Positions 8,137 to 16,670 of a DNA stretch of 64,000 bases are shown here, one piece after another; position 1 is the stretch's first letter, and each line of letters begins with the position of its first letter. The stretch is from JARFQW01 sp963842955 (GTDB lineage Bacteria > Pseudomonadota > Gammaproteobacteria > Steroidobacterales > XN24). The notes under the pieces are model-generated. The model worked only from the letters and a program-made list of their open reading frames with translations, made no database searches and had not been told where the DNA came from. The stretch covers positions 310,001 to 374,000 of the forward strand of contig CAWJIJ010000007.1 of NCBI GenBank assembly GCA_963842955.1. Direction: 5' to 3'. Both the position numbers and the translations under genes were made by a program.

Positions 8137-9171
8137 GTGACTGACCCCGCGGTCCTGAGCCCCGGACCCGACGGCCTGTGGTGCCCGGCGGGGGGGTTCC
8201 ATGTGGACCCCTGGCGGCCGGCAGAGCTGGCGGTAATCACCCACGCTCACGCCGATCATGCGCGCAGGGGCTGCGGGCGCTACATTGCCGCGGCGGACTC
8301 CGTCGGCATTCTCCGGCACCGCCTGGGGGCGGATATCGATATCACCGGCGTGGCCTACGGTGAAACGATCGTCCTCGGCGAGGCCCGGGTCTCCTTGCAC
8401 CCGGCCGGGCACGTGCTGGGCTCCGCCCAGGTTCGCGTGGAAACGGCCGCGGGCGTCTGGGTTGTGACGGGCGACTTCAAGCGGGACCCTGATCCGACCT
8501 GCGTGCCGTTCGAGCCGGTTGCGTGCGACGTGCTCGTGACCGAAGCCACGTTCGCGCTCCCGGTTTACCGGTGGCCCGCCCCGGGGGTCGTGGCCCGGCA
8601 GATCCACGACTGGTGGCAATCCAACGCGGCCGCCGGTCGGCCCTCGGTCCTGTTCTGTTACGCCTTCGGTAAGGCGCAGAGGGTCCTGGCCGAACTGGCC
8701 GCATTCACCGATCAGCCGGTCCATGTTCATGGCGCGGTTGACGCCATTACCGCCTTGTACCGGGAAGCCGGAGTCTCGATGTTGCCGACGCGGCCGGTCA
8801 CCTCCAGGCAGCCCGCGGACTACAGAGAGGCTCTCGTGATCGCGCCGCCCGGCGCCGGGGGCAGCACCTGGATGCGGCGATTCACGCCCTGCGCGACGGG
8901 TTTCTGTTCCGGGTGGATGGCGATCCGGGGACAGCGGCGCCGTCGGGGCCATGACCGGGGCTTCGTGCTGTCCGACCATGCCGACTGGGACGGTTTGCTG
9001 GCGACCGTGAAAGACAGCCGGGCGGGAAAAATTCTTACCACCCATGGCCGCGACTCGGCGTTGATCCGCTATCTCCGGGAGCTGGGTCACGACGCCGCCC
9101 CGCTGGCGACCCCTTGGGGAGACGAGGGCGAGTCCGATCCGGCGAATCAGGCCGCGGCGGCCGGGTCATGA
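8137..9171 (+). CDS. Ligase-associated DNA exonuclease (metallo-beta-lactamase/beta-CASP fold)
   Basis: 344 residues from a GTG at 8137; upstream codons of the longer frame do not resemble the family. The N-terminal GGFHVDPWRPAELAVITHAH opens the metallo-beta-lactamase core with THAHADHAR as the HxHxDH metal motif, followed by HPAGHVLGSAQ and VTGDFKRDPDPT. The C-terminal part has SGWM, RGHDRGFVLSDHADWDGLL and TTHGRD, typical of the ligase-associated exonuclease family. Characterised relatives (Exo in the Pseudomonas putida cluster studied biochemically) are manganese-dependent DNA nucleases. The stop overlaps the ligase start by 4 bp (ATGA), so translation is coupled in a four-gene repair operon. 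Confidence 0.92.
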   Translation: MTDPAVLSPGPDGLWCPAGGFHVDPWRPAELAVITHAHADHARRGCGRYIAAADSVGILRHRLGADIDITGVAYGETIVLGEARVSLHPAGHVLGSAQVRVETAAGVWVVTGDFKRDPDPTCVPFEPVACDVLVTEATFALPVYRWPAPGVVARQIHDWWQSNAAAGRPSVLFCYAFGKAQRVLAELAAFTDQPVHVHGAVDAITALYREAGVSMLPTRPVTSRQPADYREALVIAPPGAGGSTWMRRFTPCATGFCSGWMAIRGQRRRRGHDRGFVLSDHADWDGLLATVKDSRAGKILTTHGRDSALIRYLRELGHDAAPLATPWGDEGESDPANQAAAAGS

Positions 9172-10758
9172 GAGCTTTTGCCGACCTGTTTTCCGAGCTG
9201 GACTCGACGACGTCCACCCTGGCCAAGGTGGCCGCCATGAAGCGGTACCTGGGCGAAGCGCCGGCGGCGGACGCGGCATGGGCGGTGCACTTTCTCTCGG
9301 GAGGCCGCCTGAAGCGCCTGGTGGGTGCCGCCCAGCTTCGCGAGTGGCTTCGCGAAGTCGCCGATCTGCCGGACTGGCTGGTGGAGGAAAGCTACAGTGC
9401 GGTGGGCGATCTGGCGGAGACTGTGGCGCTGCTGGTTCCGGCGACCGCCGTCATCGAGACGGATCTGAGCCTCGCCGAGTGGGTGGAGCAGCGCCTGGTG
9501 CCGCTGACCGATGCTCATCCCGAGGAGCGGCGAACCCAGGTCACGGCATGGTGGCGGGAGCTGCCTCAGGCGCAGGTGTTCCTTTTGACCAAGCTCATGA
9601 CCGGCGCGTTTCGTGTCGGTGTGTCCCAGACCCTGCTTGCACGAGCCGTGGCCGAGCTGGCCGGAGTTCCCAAGGCCGTGATTCTGCACCGCCTCATGGG
9701 CCACTGGCGTCCGTCGGCGGCGTCCTGGGAGGCCTTGCTGGATCCCACCGGCGCCGACGAGGACCCCTCCAGGCCCTATCCGTTTTTCCTGGCTTCGCCG
9801 TTGTCAGGGGATCCGTCCGGGCTGGGGGATGTGGGCGATTGGGTTGCCGAATGGAAATGGGACGGCATCCGTGCCCAGCTCGTGGTGCGCGGCGAGCCGT
9901 TTATCTGGACACGGGGGGAGGAACTGGTGACCTCTCGGTATCCCGAGGTGGCTGGTGCTGCCGCCGACCTGGAGGACGGCTGCGTGCTGGATGGTGAACT
10001 TCTGGCCTGGCGGGAGGGGGTACAGCCTTTCCCGGAACTCCAGCGACGTATCGGCAGGAAGTCGGTCGGCAAGAAGCTGCTCGCCGAGGTGCCCGTGATT
10101 TTCATGGCCTACGACCTGCTGGAGCGGGGCGGTCGCGATCTGCGCTCCGAGCCTCTTTCCGTCCGCCGCGCGGCGCTGGAGGACCTCGTCCGTCCGGGCC
10201 ATCCCGTTTTGCGCTGCTCGCCCCTGATCAGCGCCGCCGAATGGGATGAGCTCGGCGCGCGCCGGACCGAGTCCCGGAGCCGGCGCGTCGAAGGGCTCAT
10301 GCTCAAGGCCCGCGACAGCGAGTACGGGACCGGGCGGCAGCGGGGACCCTGGTGGAAGTGGAAGGTCGAGCCCTACACCGTTGACGCGGTCATGATCTAC
10401 GCCCAGGCGGGCCACGGCCGCCGGGCAAGCCTGTTCACCGATTACACCTTCGCGGTCTGGCAAGGGAACGGACCTCGTGCCGCTGGCAAAAGCCTATTCC
10501 GGCCTGGACAACGGCGAGATCCGGGAGCTGGACCGCTGGATTCGCCGAAACACCCTCGAACGCTTCGGTCCGGTCCGCTCGGTGAAGGCGGAACAGGTCT
10601 TCGAACTGGCCTTTGAGGGAATCAACAATTCCACCCGCCACAAGTCCGGTCTTGCCGTGCGTTTTCCGCGGATCCTGCGCTGGCGCAAGGATCTCGGCCC
10701 CTCGGATGCGGATCGGCTGGAGGACGTTCGCGGCCTGCTGGAGGCTGCTTGTGCCTGA
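9168..10758 (+). CDS. ATP-dependent DNA ligase, ligase-associated repair cluster (+1 frameshift near 10465-10471)
   Basis: The ATG at 9168 overlaps the exonuclease stop. The adenylation site is EWKWDGIRAQ with Lys230 as the AMP-accepting residue; EGLMLKARDSEYGTG and WWKWKVEPYTVDAV follow as later nucleotidyltransferase motifs. The frame reads correctly to FAVWQGN (about 10469) and then turns to nonsense, stopping at 10616. The frame beginning DLVPLAKAYSGLDNGEIREL (10471) continues the OB-fold through VFELAFEGINNSTRHKSGLA to 10758. Removing one base restores a 529-residue protein of normal family length. The extra base may be an indel error in the GGG/GG runs or a true mutation. These ligases seal nicks together with the neighbouring exonuclease, helicase and PdeM. 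Confidence 0.88.
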
Positions 10759-13192
10759 GAGCGGTTCTGCGCGCGCGCGAGTGGAGGCCTGGTTCACCGA
10801 TCAGGGCTGGCGAGTGTTCCCCTACCAGGCCGAAGCATGGGATGCCTATCGGGCCGGTGAGTCTGGCCTGATCCATTCGCCCACGGGCACCGGCAAGTCC
10901 CTGGCCGCCTGGCTAGGGCCGCTGACGGAAGGACTGGAGGAGCCCGATCCGGGACTGCGAGTGCTGTGGATCACTCCGCTGAAGGCACTTGCCCGGGACA
11001 CGGCGGAAAACCTGCAGTCAGCAGCCACGGCCCTGGGGAGCGAGTGGCGGGTCGAGGTCCGTACCGGAGACACCCGTCAATCGGCCCGCGCCCGCCATCT
11101 AAAGGATCCGCCTGCCTGCCTGATCACGACCCCGGAAAGCCTGTCGCTGATGCTTTCCTACCGGGACTGGCAGCGGCCCCTGCGCCAGGTGCGCGCGGTC
11201 ATCGTTGACGAATGGCACGAGCTGCTGGGCAGCAAGCGGGGCGTCCAGCTCGAGCTCTGCCTGGCACGACTGCGCGCCCTGGCTCCCGGGCTGCGGACGT
11301 GGGGCCTCTCCGCGACCCTGGGCAACCTGGGCGAGGCCCGGGATGTTCTGCTGGGGGCAAGCGCCCCGGGCCGGCTCATCGAGGGCCGTCTGCCACGTGA
11401 AGTAAGGATTCGCGCCCTCGTACCGGAGCAGATCGAACGATTTCCCTGGTCTGGCCATCTGGGTCTCGACCTTCTACCGCAGGTGGTCGGGCAGATCGAG
11501 TCGGCGTCGAGCACGCTGTTGTTTACCAATACCCGGGCCCAGGCGGAGCTGTGGCACGAGGCGCTGATCGCCGCTCGTCCGGACTGGCTGGAAACCCTCG
11601 CGCTGCATCACGGCTCGGTGGACCGAGGCTTGCGGGAGCGCATCGAGACCGGGCTGAGAGAGGGCGCGTTACGCTGCGTGGTGGCGACTTCCAGCCTGGA
11701 CCTGGGAGTGGACTTCTCGCCGGTGGACCGGGTGATCCAGGTCGGCAGCCCGAAGGGCGTCGCCCGCCTGCTCCAGCGGGCCGGGCGTAGCGGGCACCGG
11801 CCGGGGGTCCCCAGCGACGTCCTCTGTGTCCCCGCCCATGCCTTCGAGCTCGTGGAAATCGCCGCCGCGAGACGCGCCTTTCAGACGGGCCGGATCGAAA
11901 GCCGCGAGCCCCTGACCGGCTGCCTGGACGTGCTGGCCCAGCATCTCGTTACGCTGGGCCTTGGCGCGGGATTCCGGCCTTGCGAGGCGCTCGCAGAAGC
12001 GCGGCAGACCCACGCCTTTCGGAACCTGGACGAGGCCCAGTGGGGATGGGTCATGGATTTTCTGACTCGCGGCGGGCCGGCGCTGAAGGCCTATCCGCAG
12101 TTTCACAAGCTGGTACCGGTGGACGGGCTGTATCGGGTCACGGACCGGCGCCTGGCGCGCATGCACCGCATGTCGGTGGGCACGATCACGAGCGATGCCT
12201 CCATGACGGTCCGCTGGCAGTCCGGCGGGCGCCTGGGGACCGTCGAAGAGAGCTTTATCGCTCGCCTCAAGCCGGGCGACCGGTTTCTGTTCGCGGGGCG
12301 CACGCTCGAGCTGGCGCGGGTTCGGGACATGGTGGCCTGGGTCCGCAAGGCATCCGGGGGGGCGCGCGTGGTGCCCCGCTGGCAGGGCGGAAGGATGCCG
12401 CTTTCAACGGAGCTGGCTGCCAGCGTCGTGGAGCTGCTCGGTGGCCACGGCCCCGAAGAGAAAGAACTCGCCGCGGTCAGGGGCGTTCTGGACCTGCAGG
12501 CGCAATGGTCCCGGCTCCCGACCCCCGGTGAGCTGCTGGTCGAGCGAACGGTCACCCGGGAAGGCCATCACCTGTTCGTTTATCCCTTTGCCGGTCGTCT
12601 GGTTCACGAAGGCCTGGCCACGCTCCTGGCCTGGCGCATCAGCCAGGCGCTGCCCGTCACCTTCACCCTGTCGTTCAACGACTATGGATTCGAGCTGCTG
12701 TCCGGGGAGCCGGTCCCGGTAGAACCCTCCCGGCTTGCGGCGTTCCTGTCACCGGGAACTCTGGCCGCCGATCTGGTCGAATGCATGAACGTCTCGGAAA
12801 TTGCCCGCCGCCGCTTTCGCGATATTGCCCGGGTCGCCGGACTCGTGTTTCCGGGCTATCCGGGCAACGGCAAAAGTACCCGTCAATTGCAGGCGTCCAG
12901 CGGTCTCATCTACGACGTGCTGGTAAAGTACGATGCCGAAAACCTCCTCGTCTCCCAGGCGCGGCAAGAAGTGCTCAGCGCCCAGCTGGAGTCGACCCGG
13001 CTTGCACGCACACTCACGGACATCGAAGGCCGCGAACTGATCCTGATGGAAACTGACCGTTTGACCCCCCTGGCCTTCCCCCTCTGGGCAGAGCGCCTGC
13101 AGAGCCAGGTGATCAGCTCCGAGGACTGGCGCACGCGAGTCCGGCGAGCCGCGGCGAGGCTCGAACGGGCGGCGGGCAGGGCTGCTGCATGA
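10751..13192 (+). CDS. Ligase-associated DEXH-box helicase (Lhr-Core type)
   Basis: 813 residues from a GTG at 10751, which has GGAGG six bases upstream and overlaps the ligase stop by 8 bp. Superfamily-2 helicase motifs in order: Walker A SPTGTGKSLAAW, motif II VDEWHELLGSKRG (DEWH), motif III SATLGNLGEA, then the second RecA domain with TSSLDLGVDFSPVDRVIQ and RAGRSGHRPG. The remaining C-terminal half matches the winged-helix and Lhr-specific core domain. Biochemically characterised Lhr-Core homologues translocate 3' to 5' on single-stranded DNA and unwind RNA:DNA hybrids. The stop overlaps pdeM by 4 bp. Confidence 0.94.
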   Translation: MPESGSARARVEAWFTDQGWRVFPYQAEAWDAYRAGESGLIHSPTGTGKSLAAWLGPLTEGLEEPDPGLRVLWITPLKALARDTAENLQSAATALGSEWRVEVRTGDTRQSARARHLKDPPACLITTPESLSLMLSYRDWQRPLRQVRAVIVDEWHELLGSKRGVQLELCLARLRALAPGLRTWGLSATLGNLGEARDVLLGASAPGRLIEGRLPREVRIRALVPEQIERFPWSGHLGLDLLPQVVGQIESASSTLLFTNTRAQAELWHEALIAARPDWLETLALHHGSVDRGLRERIETGLREGALRCVVATSSLDLGVDFSPVDRVIQVGSPKGVARLLQRAGRSGHRPGVPSDVLCVPAHAFELVEIAAARRAFQTGRIESREPLTGCLDVLAQHLVTLGLGAGFRPCEALAEARQTHAFRNLDEAQWGWVMDFLTRGGPALKAYPQFHKLVPVDGLYRVTDRRLARMHRMSVGTITSDASMTVRWQSGGRLGTVEESFIARLKPGDRFLFAGRTLELARVRDMVAWVRKASGGARVVPRWQGGRMPLSTELAASVVELLGGHGPEEKELAAVRGVLDLQAQWSRLPTPGELLVERTVTREGHHLFVYPFAGRLVHEGLATLLAWRISQALPVTFTLSFNDYGFELLSGEPVPVEPSRLAAFLSPGTLAADLVECMNVSEIARRRFRDIARVAGLVFPGYPGNGKSTRQLQASSGLIYDVLVKYDAENLLVSQARQEVLSAQLESTRLARTLTDIEGRELILMETDRLTPLAFPLWAERLQSQVISSEDWRTRVRRAAARLERAAGRAAA

Positions 13193-13860
13193 CGCCCGTG
13201 GAGCAGGCGGGCGAGCGCCTGAGCCTGATGGCTGAACGCGCCATTTTCTGGCCGCGCCGTCGAACCTTGTTTGTCGCTGACACCCACTTCGGGAAGGACG
13301 CGCACTTCCGGCGTTCGGGCATCCCGATTCCGGCAGGCTCCGTGGAAGCGGACCTGGACCGGCTGGGGACTGCAGTGGACCGCAGCGGGGCGGAGCGGCT
13401 GGTGATTCTGGGCGATTTCTTTCATGCCAAGCCCCACCCGGACGAGCCGTTCATGGCCGCCTTCAGGGCCTGGTGCGACAAGCGCTCATCGCTTGACGTG
13501 GAAGCCGTCATCGGCAACCACGATCGACACGGGGGCTGCGAGACGCTCGTGGGTCGGGTCACCTGGCGGGACGACCCTTTTGCCGATCCGCCGTTCGTCC
13601 TCCGCCACGAACCCGGAGCCTGCGACCAGGGCTATGTGCTCGCGGGGCACGTTCATCCGGTCGTGCGCTTTCGCGGTGAGGGTGCGGATCGCCTGCGCCT
13701 GCCTGTTTTCTGGTTCGCCCGCCGTTTCGCCGTCCTGCCATCCTTCGGGTCGTTTACCGGCGGCCACGCGATCCGTCCCGCTTCCGGTGATCGCGTCTAC
13801 GCTGCCGGGCCCGATGGCGTCCTGATGGTTTCCGGGGCCGCGGAGGTGAGCCTTGCGTAA
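13189..13860 (+). CDS. pdeM: Ligase-associated DNA damage response endonuclease PdeM
   Basis: 223 residues, family length. A calcineurin-like metallophosphoesterase with all blocks: ADTHFGKDAHFRRSGIPIP, GDFFHAK, GNHDRHGG and AGHVHPVV. Members of this family are manganese-dependent phosphodiesterases and DNA endonucleases encoded next to the Lig/Exo/Lhr set. The ATG at 13189 overlaps the helicase stop (ATGA), and its own 3' end overlaps the L,D-transpeptidase start by 8 bp. Confidence 0.93.
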   Translation: MTPVEQAGERLSLMAERAIFWPRRRTLFVADTHFGKDAHFRRSGIPIPAGSVEADLDRLGTAVDRSGAERLVILGDFFHAKPHPDEPFMAAFRAWCDKRSSLDVEAVIGNHDRHGGCETLVGRVTWRDDPFADPPFVLRHEPGACDQGYVLAGHVHPVVRFRGEGADRLRLPVFWFARRFAVLPSFGSFTGGHAIRPASGDRVYAAGPDGVLMVSGAAEVSLA

Positions 13861-14902
13861 CGGTGTCCCGGCCCTGCTGGCCTGCCTGTTGGCCGCTCAG
13901 GTGACCGTGCCTGCGGTCGCCGAGACGGCCCGGATCAGAGTGCTGCCGGAAGCGTTTCCGCCGGCCCAGCCCACCCGGCGGTTCGAGGCGGTCAGTCCGG
14001 ACGTTCACGCGGTCGGCAAGCTTCAGCGCATCATCGCTCACGATCACGATACCTTCGTTGACATCGCCCGCCGGTTCGGCCTGGGCTTCGACGAACTCGT
14101 TGCCGCCAATCCGGATGTCGATCCCTGGCTGCCGGGAGCGGGCACCGAAGTCCTGCTGCCGACCCTCTACCTGTTGCCGGATGCGCCACGCGAAGGCGTC
14201 GTCCTGAACATCGCCAGCATGCGGCTGTTCCGGTATTCCGAGCCCGACGCCGCGGGCCGCCAGACCATCGAGACGTTCGCCGTCGGCATCGGCCGCGTGG
14301 GCTGGGCGACGCCGGTCGGGGAATTCAGCGTCATTCAGAAAACCGAGAATCCGGCCTGGTATCCGCCGGCATCGGTACGCAAGGAGCACGAGGAAGCCGG
14401 CGATCCGCTTCCGGCCGTGGTCCCGGCCGGGCCTGACAATCCCCTGGGGTCTCACGCCATACGGCTCAATCTGCCGAGTTATCTGATCCATGGTACGAAC
14501 AAGCCGGCGGGTGTTGGCATGCGGGTGAGTCATGGCTGCGTACGTTTGTACCCGGAGGACATTGCCGCCCTGTTCGGCGCGGTGGCGGTCGGCGCCAGCG
14601 TTCGCATTGTCGATCAGCCCTATCTCGCCGCCGTCCATGGCCAGCGTCTCCTGCTGGAAGTCCACGCCCCCCTGGAAGACGGCAACAAGGACTGGCTCGG
14701 GGCCCTGGACCAGCTCGCCACGCTGGCCGGTGGCGACCCGGTGGACTGGCAGCGGGTCGCAGCCTCCGGCCGTGAACTCAGCGGCGTTCCGATTCCCGTG
14801 GGGGCGAACGGCCCGACGCCGCGGCGCTGGCGGGCTCTCGCCGAACAGGTGAGCAATCCGGCTCCGCTCGAGAATGCCGGCCCCGATGCCACGGGCGGCT
14901 GA
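13853..14902 (+). CDS. L,D-transpeptidase with LysM-like domain (YkuD family)
   Basis: 349 residues from a TTG at 13853 with GGAGG six bases upstream, overlapping pdeM by 8 bp. A signal peptide (LLACLLAAQVTVPAVAETA) exports it to the periplasm. About residues 60-103 form a LysM-like peptidoglycan-binding module (IIAHDHDTFVDIARRFGLGF). The YkuD catalytic domain follows, with LIHGTNKPAGVG and the active-site SHGCVRLYPEDI (His-Gly-Cys-Arg). Such enzymes make 3-3 peptidoglycan crosslinks or attach lipoprotein to the wall. The arrangement resembles the YbiS/ErfK group. The following peptidase gene starts 17 bp downstream. Confidence 0.93.
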   Translation: MRNGVPALLACLLAAQVTVPAVAETARIRVLPEAFPPAQPTRRFEAVSPDVHAVGKLQRIIAHDHDTFVDIARRFGLGFDELVAANPDVDPWLPGAGTEVLLPTLYLLPDAPREGVVLNIASMRLFRYSEPDAAGRQTIETFAVGIGRVGWATPVGEFSVIQKTENPAWYPPASVRKEHEEAGDPLPAVVPAGPDNPLGSHAIRLNLPSYLIHGTNKPAGVGMRVSHGCVRLYPEDIAALFGAVAVGASVRIVDQPYLAAVHGQRLLLEVHAPLEDGNKDWLGALDQLATLAGGDPVDWQRVAASGRELSGVPIPVGANGPTPRRWRALAEQVSNPAPLENAGPDATGG

Positions 14903-14918
14903 CGGGGCCGCCGGATCC

Positions 14919-15770
14919 ATGGCGCCGGGGATCAAAATTGCCGGACTGTGCGTCTGGCTGGCGGCAGGCTTCTTGCTAGCCGCCACCAGCGAGGCCTCGG
15001 CCTGCTCCGAGGGCTGGATCTGCGTGGAGGGCGAGGACCGCAATGACGGCGGGACGGTTGATCTGGTGGCACGCAACCTCAAGCCCTGGCCCGTGACGGT
15101 GACCGTCGCCGTGGAGGGGGACAATCTCAGCGTTTCACCGCGGCACGAGGTGACCGCCACGCTGGAGGGGGATGCCGCCCGGGCCTTGTTGACCCTGGGT
15201 GCGGCGGATCCGGATCGGGGCTGGCGTTACACATACCGCTACGACTGGGCGGTGGGCTCCATCGGCGCGCAGCACCAGGACGACTACGCTTACGCGCTGC
15301 CGTTTTCCCCTGGCGCCGACTGGCGAATCCTGCAGGGATACGGCTCCCGGTTCAGCCATACCGGGCTGGAGACCTGGACCATCGATTTCGACATGCCGGT
15401 GGGTTCCCCGGTGCATGCGGCCCGCGAGGGCACCGTGGTCCGGGTCCGGTCGCTCCACGACCAGTCCTGCTGGGAGCGGGGCTGCGGCCGGTACGCGAAT
15501 TTCATTGTGGTTCTTCATTCCGACGGCACGACCGGCGAGTACTACCACCTTCGCAAGGACGGCGTTGCCGTGTCGCCGGGGGAGCGCGTGGCCCGCGGTC
15601 AGTTGATCGGATATTCCGGAAACACCGGTCGCTCGACCATGCCGCACCTGCATTTCGGCGTTTACCGGGCGACCAGTTGGGGAAGGACAGAATCCGTTCC
15701 GGTGAGCTTCGTAACGGCCGATGGCACCGTGCGGGGCCTCAAACCCGGTCGCCGCTATCGTCATCCCTGA
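14919..15770 (+). CDS. M23 family metallopeptidase, secreted
   Basis: 283 residues from the ATG at 14919, which begins a clean signal peptide (LCVWLAAGFLLAATSEASA); ATGs at 14874 and 14886 would overlap the L,D-transpeptidase and lack better ribosome sites. An N-terminal beta-rich domain of about 110 residues precedes the LytM/M23 domain. Zinc ligands are visible as SHTG...TIDFDMPVGSPV (His then Asp) and PHLHFGVY. M23 enzymes cleave peptidoglycan peptide bridges or act as amidase activators. Next to an L,D-transpeptidase it plausibly remodels the cell wall. Convergent with the SDR at 15834. Confidence 0.9.
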   Translation: MAPGIKIAGLCVWLAAGFLLAATSEASACSEGWICVEGEDRNDGGTVDLVARNLKPWPVTVTVAVEGDNLSVSPRHEVTATLEGDAARALLTLGAADPDRGWRYTYRYDWAVGSIGAQHQDDYAYALPFSPGADWRILQGYGSRFSHTGLETWTIDFDMPVGSPVHAAREGTVVRVRSLHDQSCWERGCGRYANFIVVLHSDGTTGEYYHLRKDGVAVSPGERVARGQLIGYSGNTGRSTMPHLHFGVYRATSWGRTESVPVSFVTADGTVRGLKPGRRYRHP

Positions 15771-15833
15771 TCGGTGCCGGCCACGTCGGAGCGAATGGAC
15801 CGGACGCGACGAGCCCGTTAGGGCGGCCGGACC

Positions 15834-16670
15834 CTAGGATCGCCAGGCGCGAGTGGAGATCAGCTTGTCGCGAAGGCTATCAGGCAGCTTGCGAAGCAGG
15901 GCAAGCGCCTTCGCGTCCTTGCCCACGAGATAACGGTTGTCGGGGTTTGATTCCGTCAGGGCATCGGCGACCACTTCGGCCACTTCTTCCGCGGGAATGC
16001 CCTTCGGGTTTTCGTTGAGTTTCCGAAGCAGCTTGAGCACGGGCGCGTAGAGCGATTCGGCCTGCTTGTGCTCATCCGATTGCTCGTGGGCGGCGTCCCG
16101 CTCCCGGCCCTTGCGCCAGATTTCGGTCTGAATGCTGCCGGGCTCGACGGCGCAGACGTGAACGTCGAAGGGCGCCAGTTCGACGCGCAGCGCGTCGGTA
16201 ACTGCCTCCACGGCGAACTTGGAGGCGGCATATCCGCTGACGCCGGGGAGTGCCACCAGCCCGGAGATGGAGCTGATATTCACGATGCGTCCGGAGGCCT
16301 CGCGCAGCATCGGGAGAAGCGCCCGGGTTACGCCCATCAAACCGATGACATTGACGTTCATCATGGTTCGAAGCTCATCCATGGCGATGTATTCCAGGGG
16401 CCCGCTGATGTAGACGCCGGCGTTGTTGACCAGCCCATCCAGCCGCCCGCCGTTTTCCGCGCTGACCCGCTCGGCCAGCCGTTCGGTATCTGCATCGCGG
16501 GTCACATCGAGAATCACCGGGCGCAGGTCGCCGGTGGCGTCGGCCAGCAGGGACTCACCGTCGCTTTCCGACCGTACCCCTGCATAGACACGCCATCCGT
16601 CGCGCGCCATGCGCAGCGCGCAAGCCTTGCCGATGCCGCTGGACGTTCCGGTAATGACAACTGATTTCAT
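15834..16670 (-). CDS. SDR family NAD(P)-dependent oxidoreductase
   Basis: 278 residues. The ATG at 16670 is chosen over the ATG at 16676 because GGAGG lies six bases before it, and it overlaps the upstream Calx-beta gene stop (ATGA). Motifs: ITGTSSGIGKACALRMA for cofactor binding, NNAGVYISG, the serine strand NISSISGLVALPGVSGY with YAASK as the catalytic Tyr-Lys, and VEPGSIQTEIW after it. Resembles the retinol/17-beta-hydroxysteroid dehydrogenase-like SDRs. Substrate unknown. Coupling to the surface-type Calx-beta protein is unusual functionally but clear from the overlap. Confidence 0.88.
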   Translation of the reverse strand: MKSVVITGTSSGIGKACALRMARDGWRVYAGVRSESDGESLLADATGDLRPVILDVTRDADTERLAERVSAENGGRLDGLVNNAGVYISGPLEYIAMDELRTMMNVNVIGLMGVTRALLPMLREASGRIVNISSISGLVALPGVSGYAASKFAVEAVTDALRVELAPFDVHVCAVEPGSIQTEIWRKGRERDAAHEQSDEHKQAESLYAPVLKLLRKLNENPKGIPAEEVAEVVADALTESNPDNRYLVGKDAKALALLRKLPDSLRDKLISTRAWRS

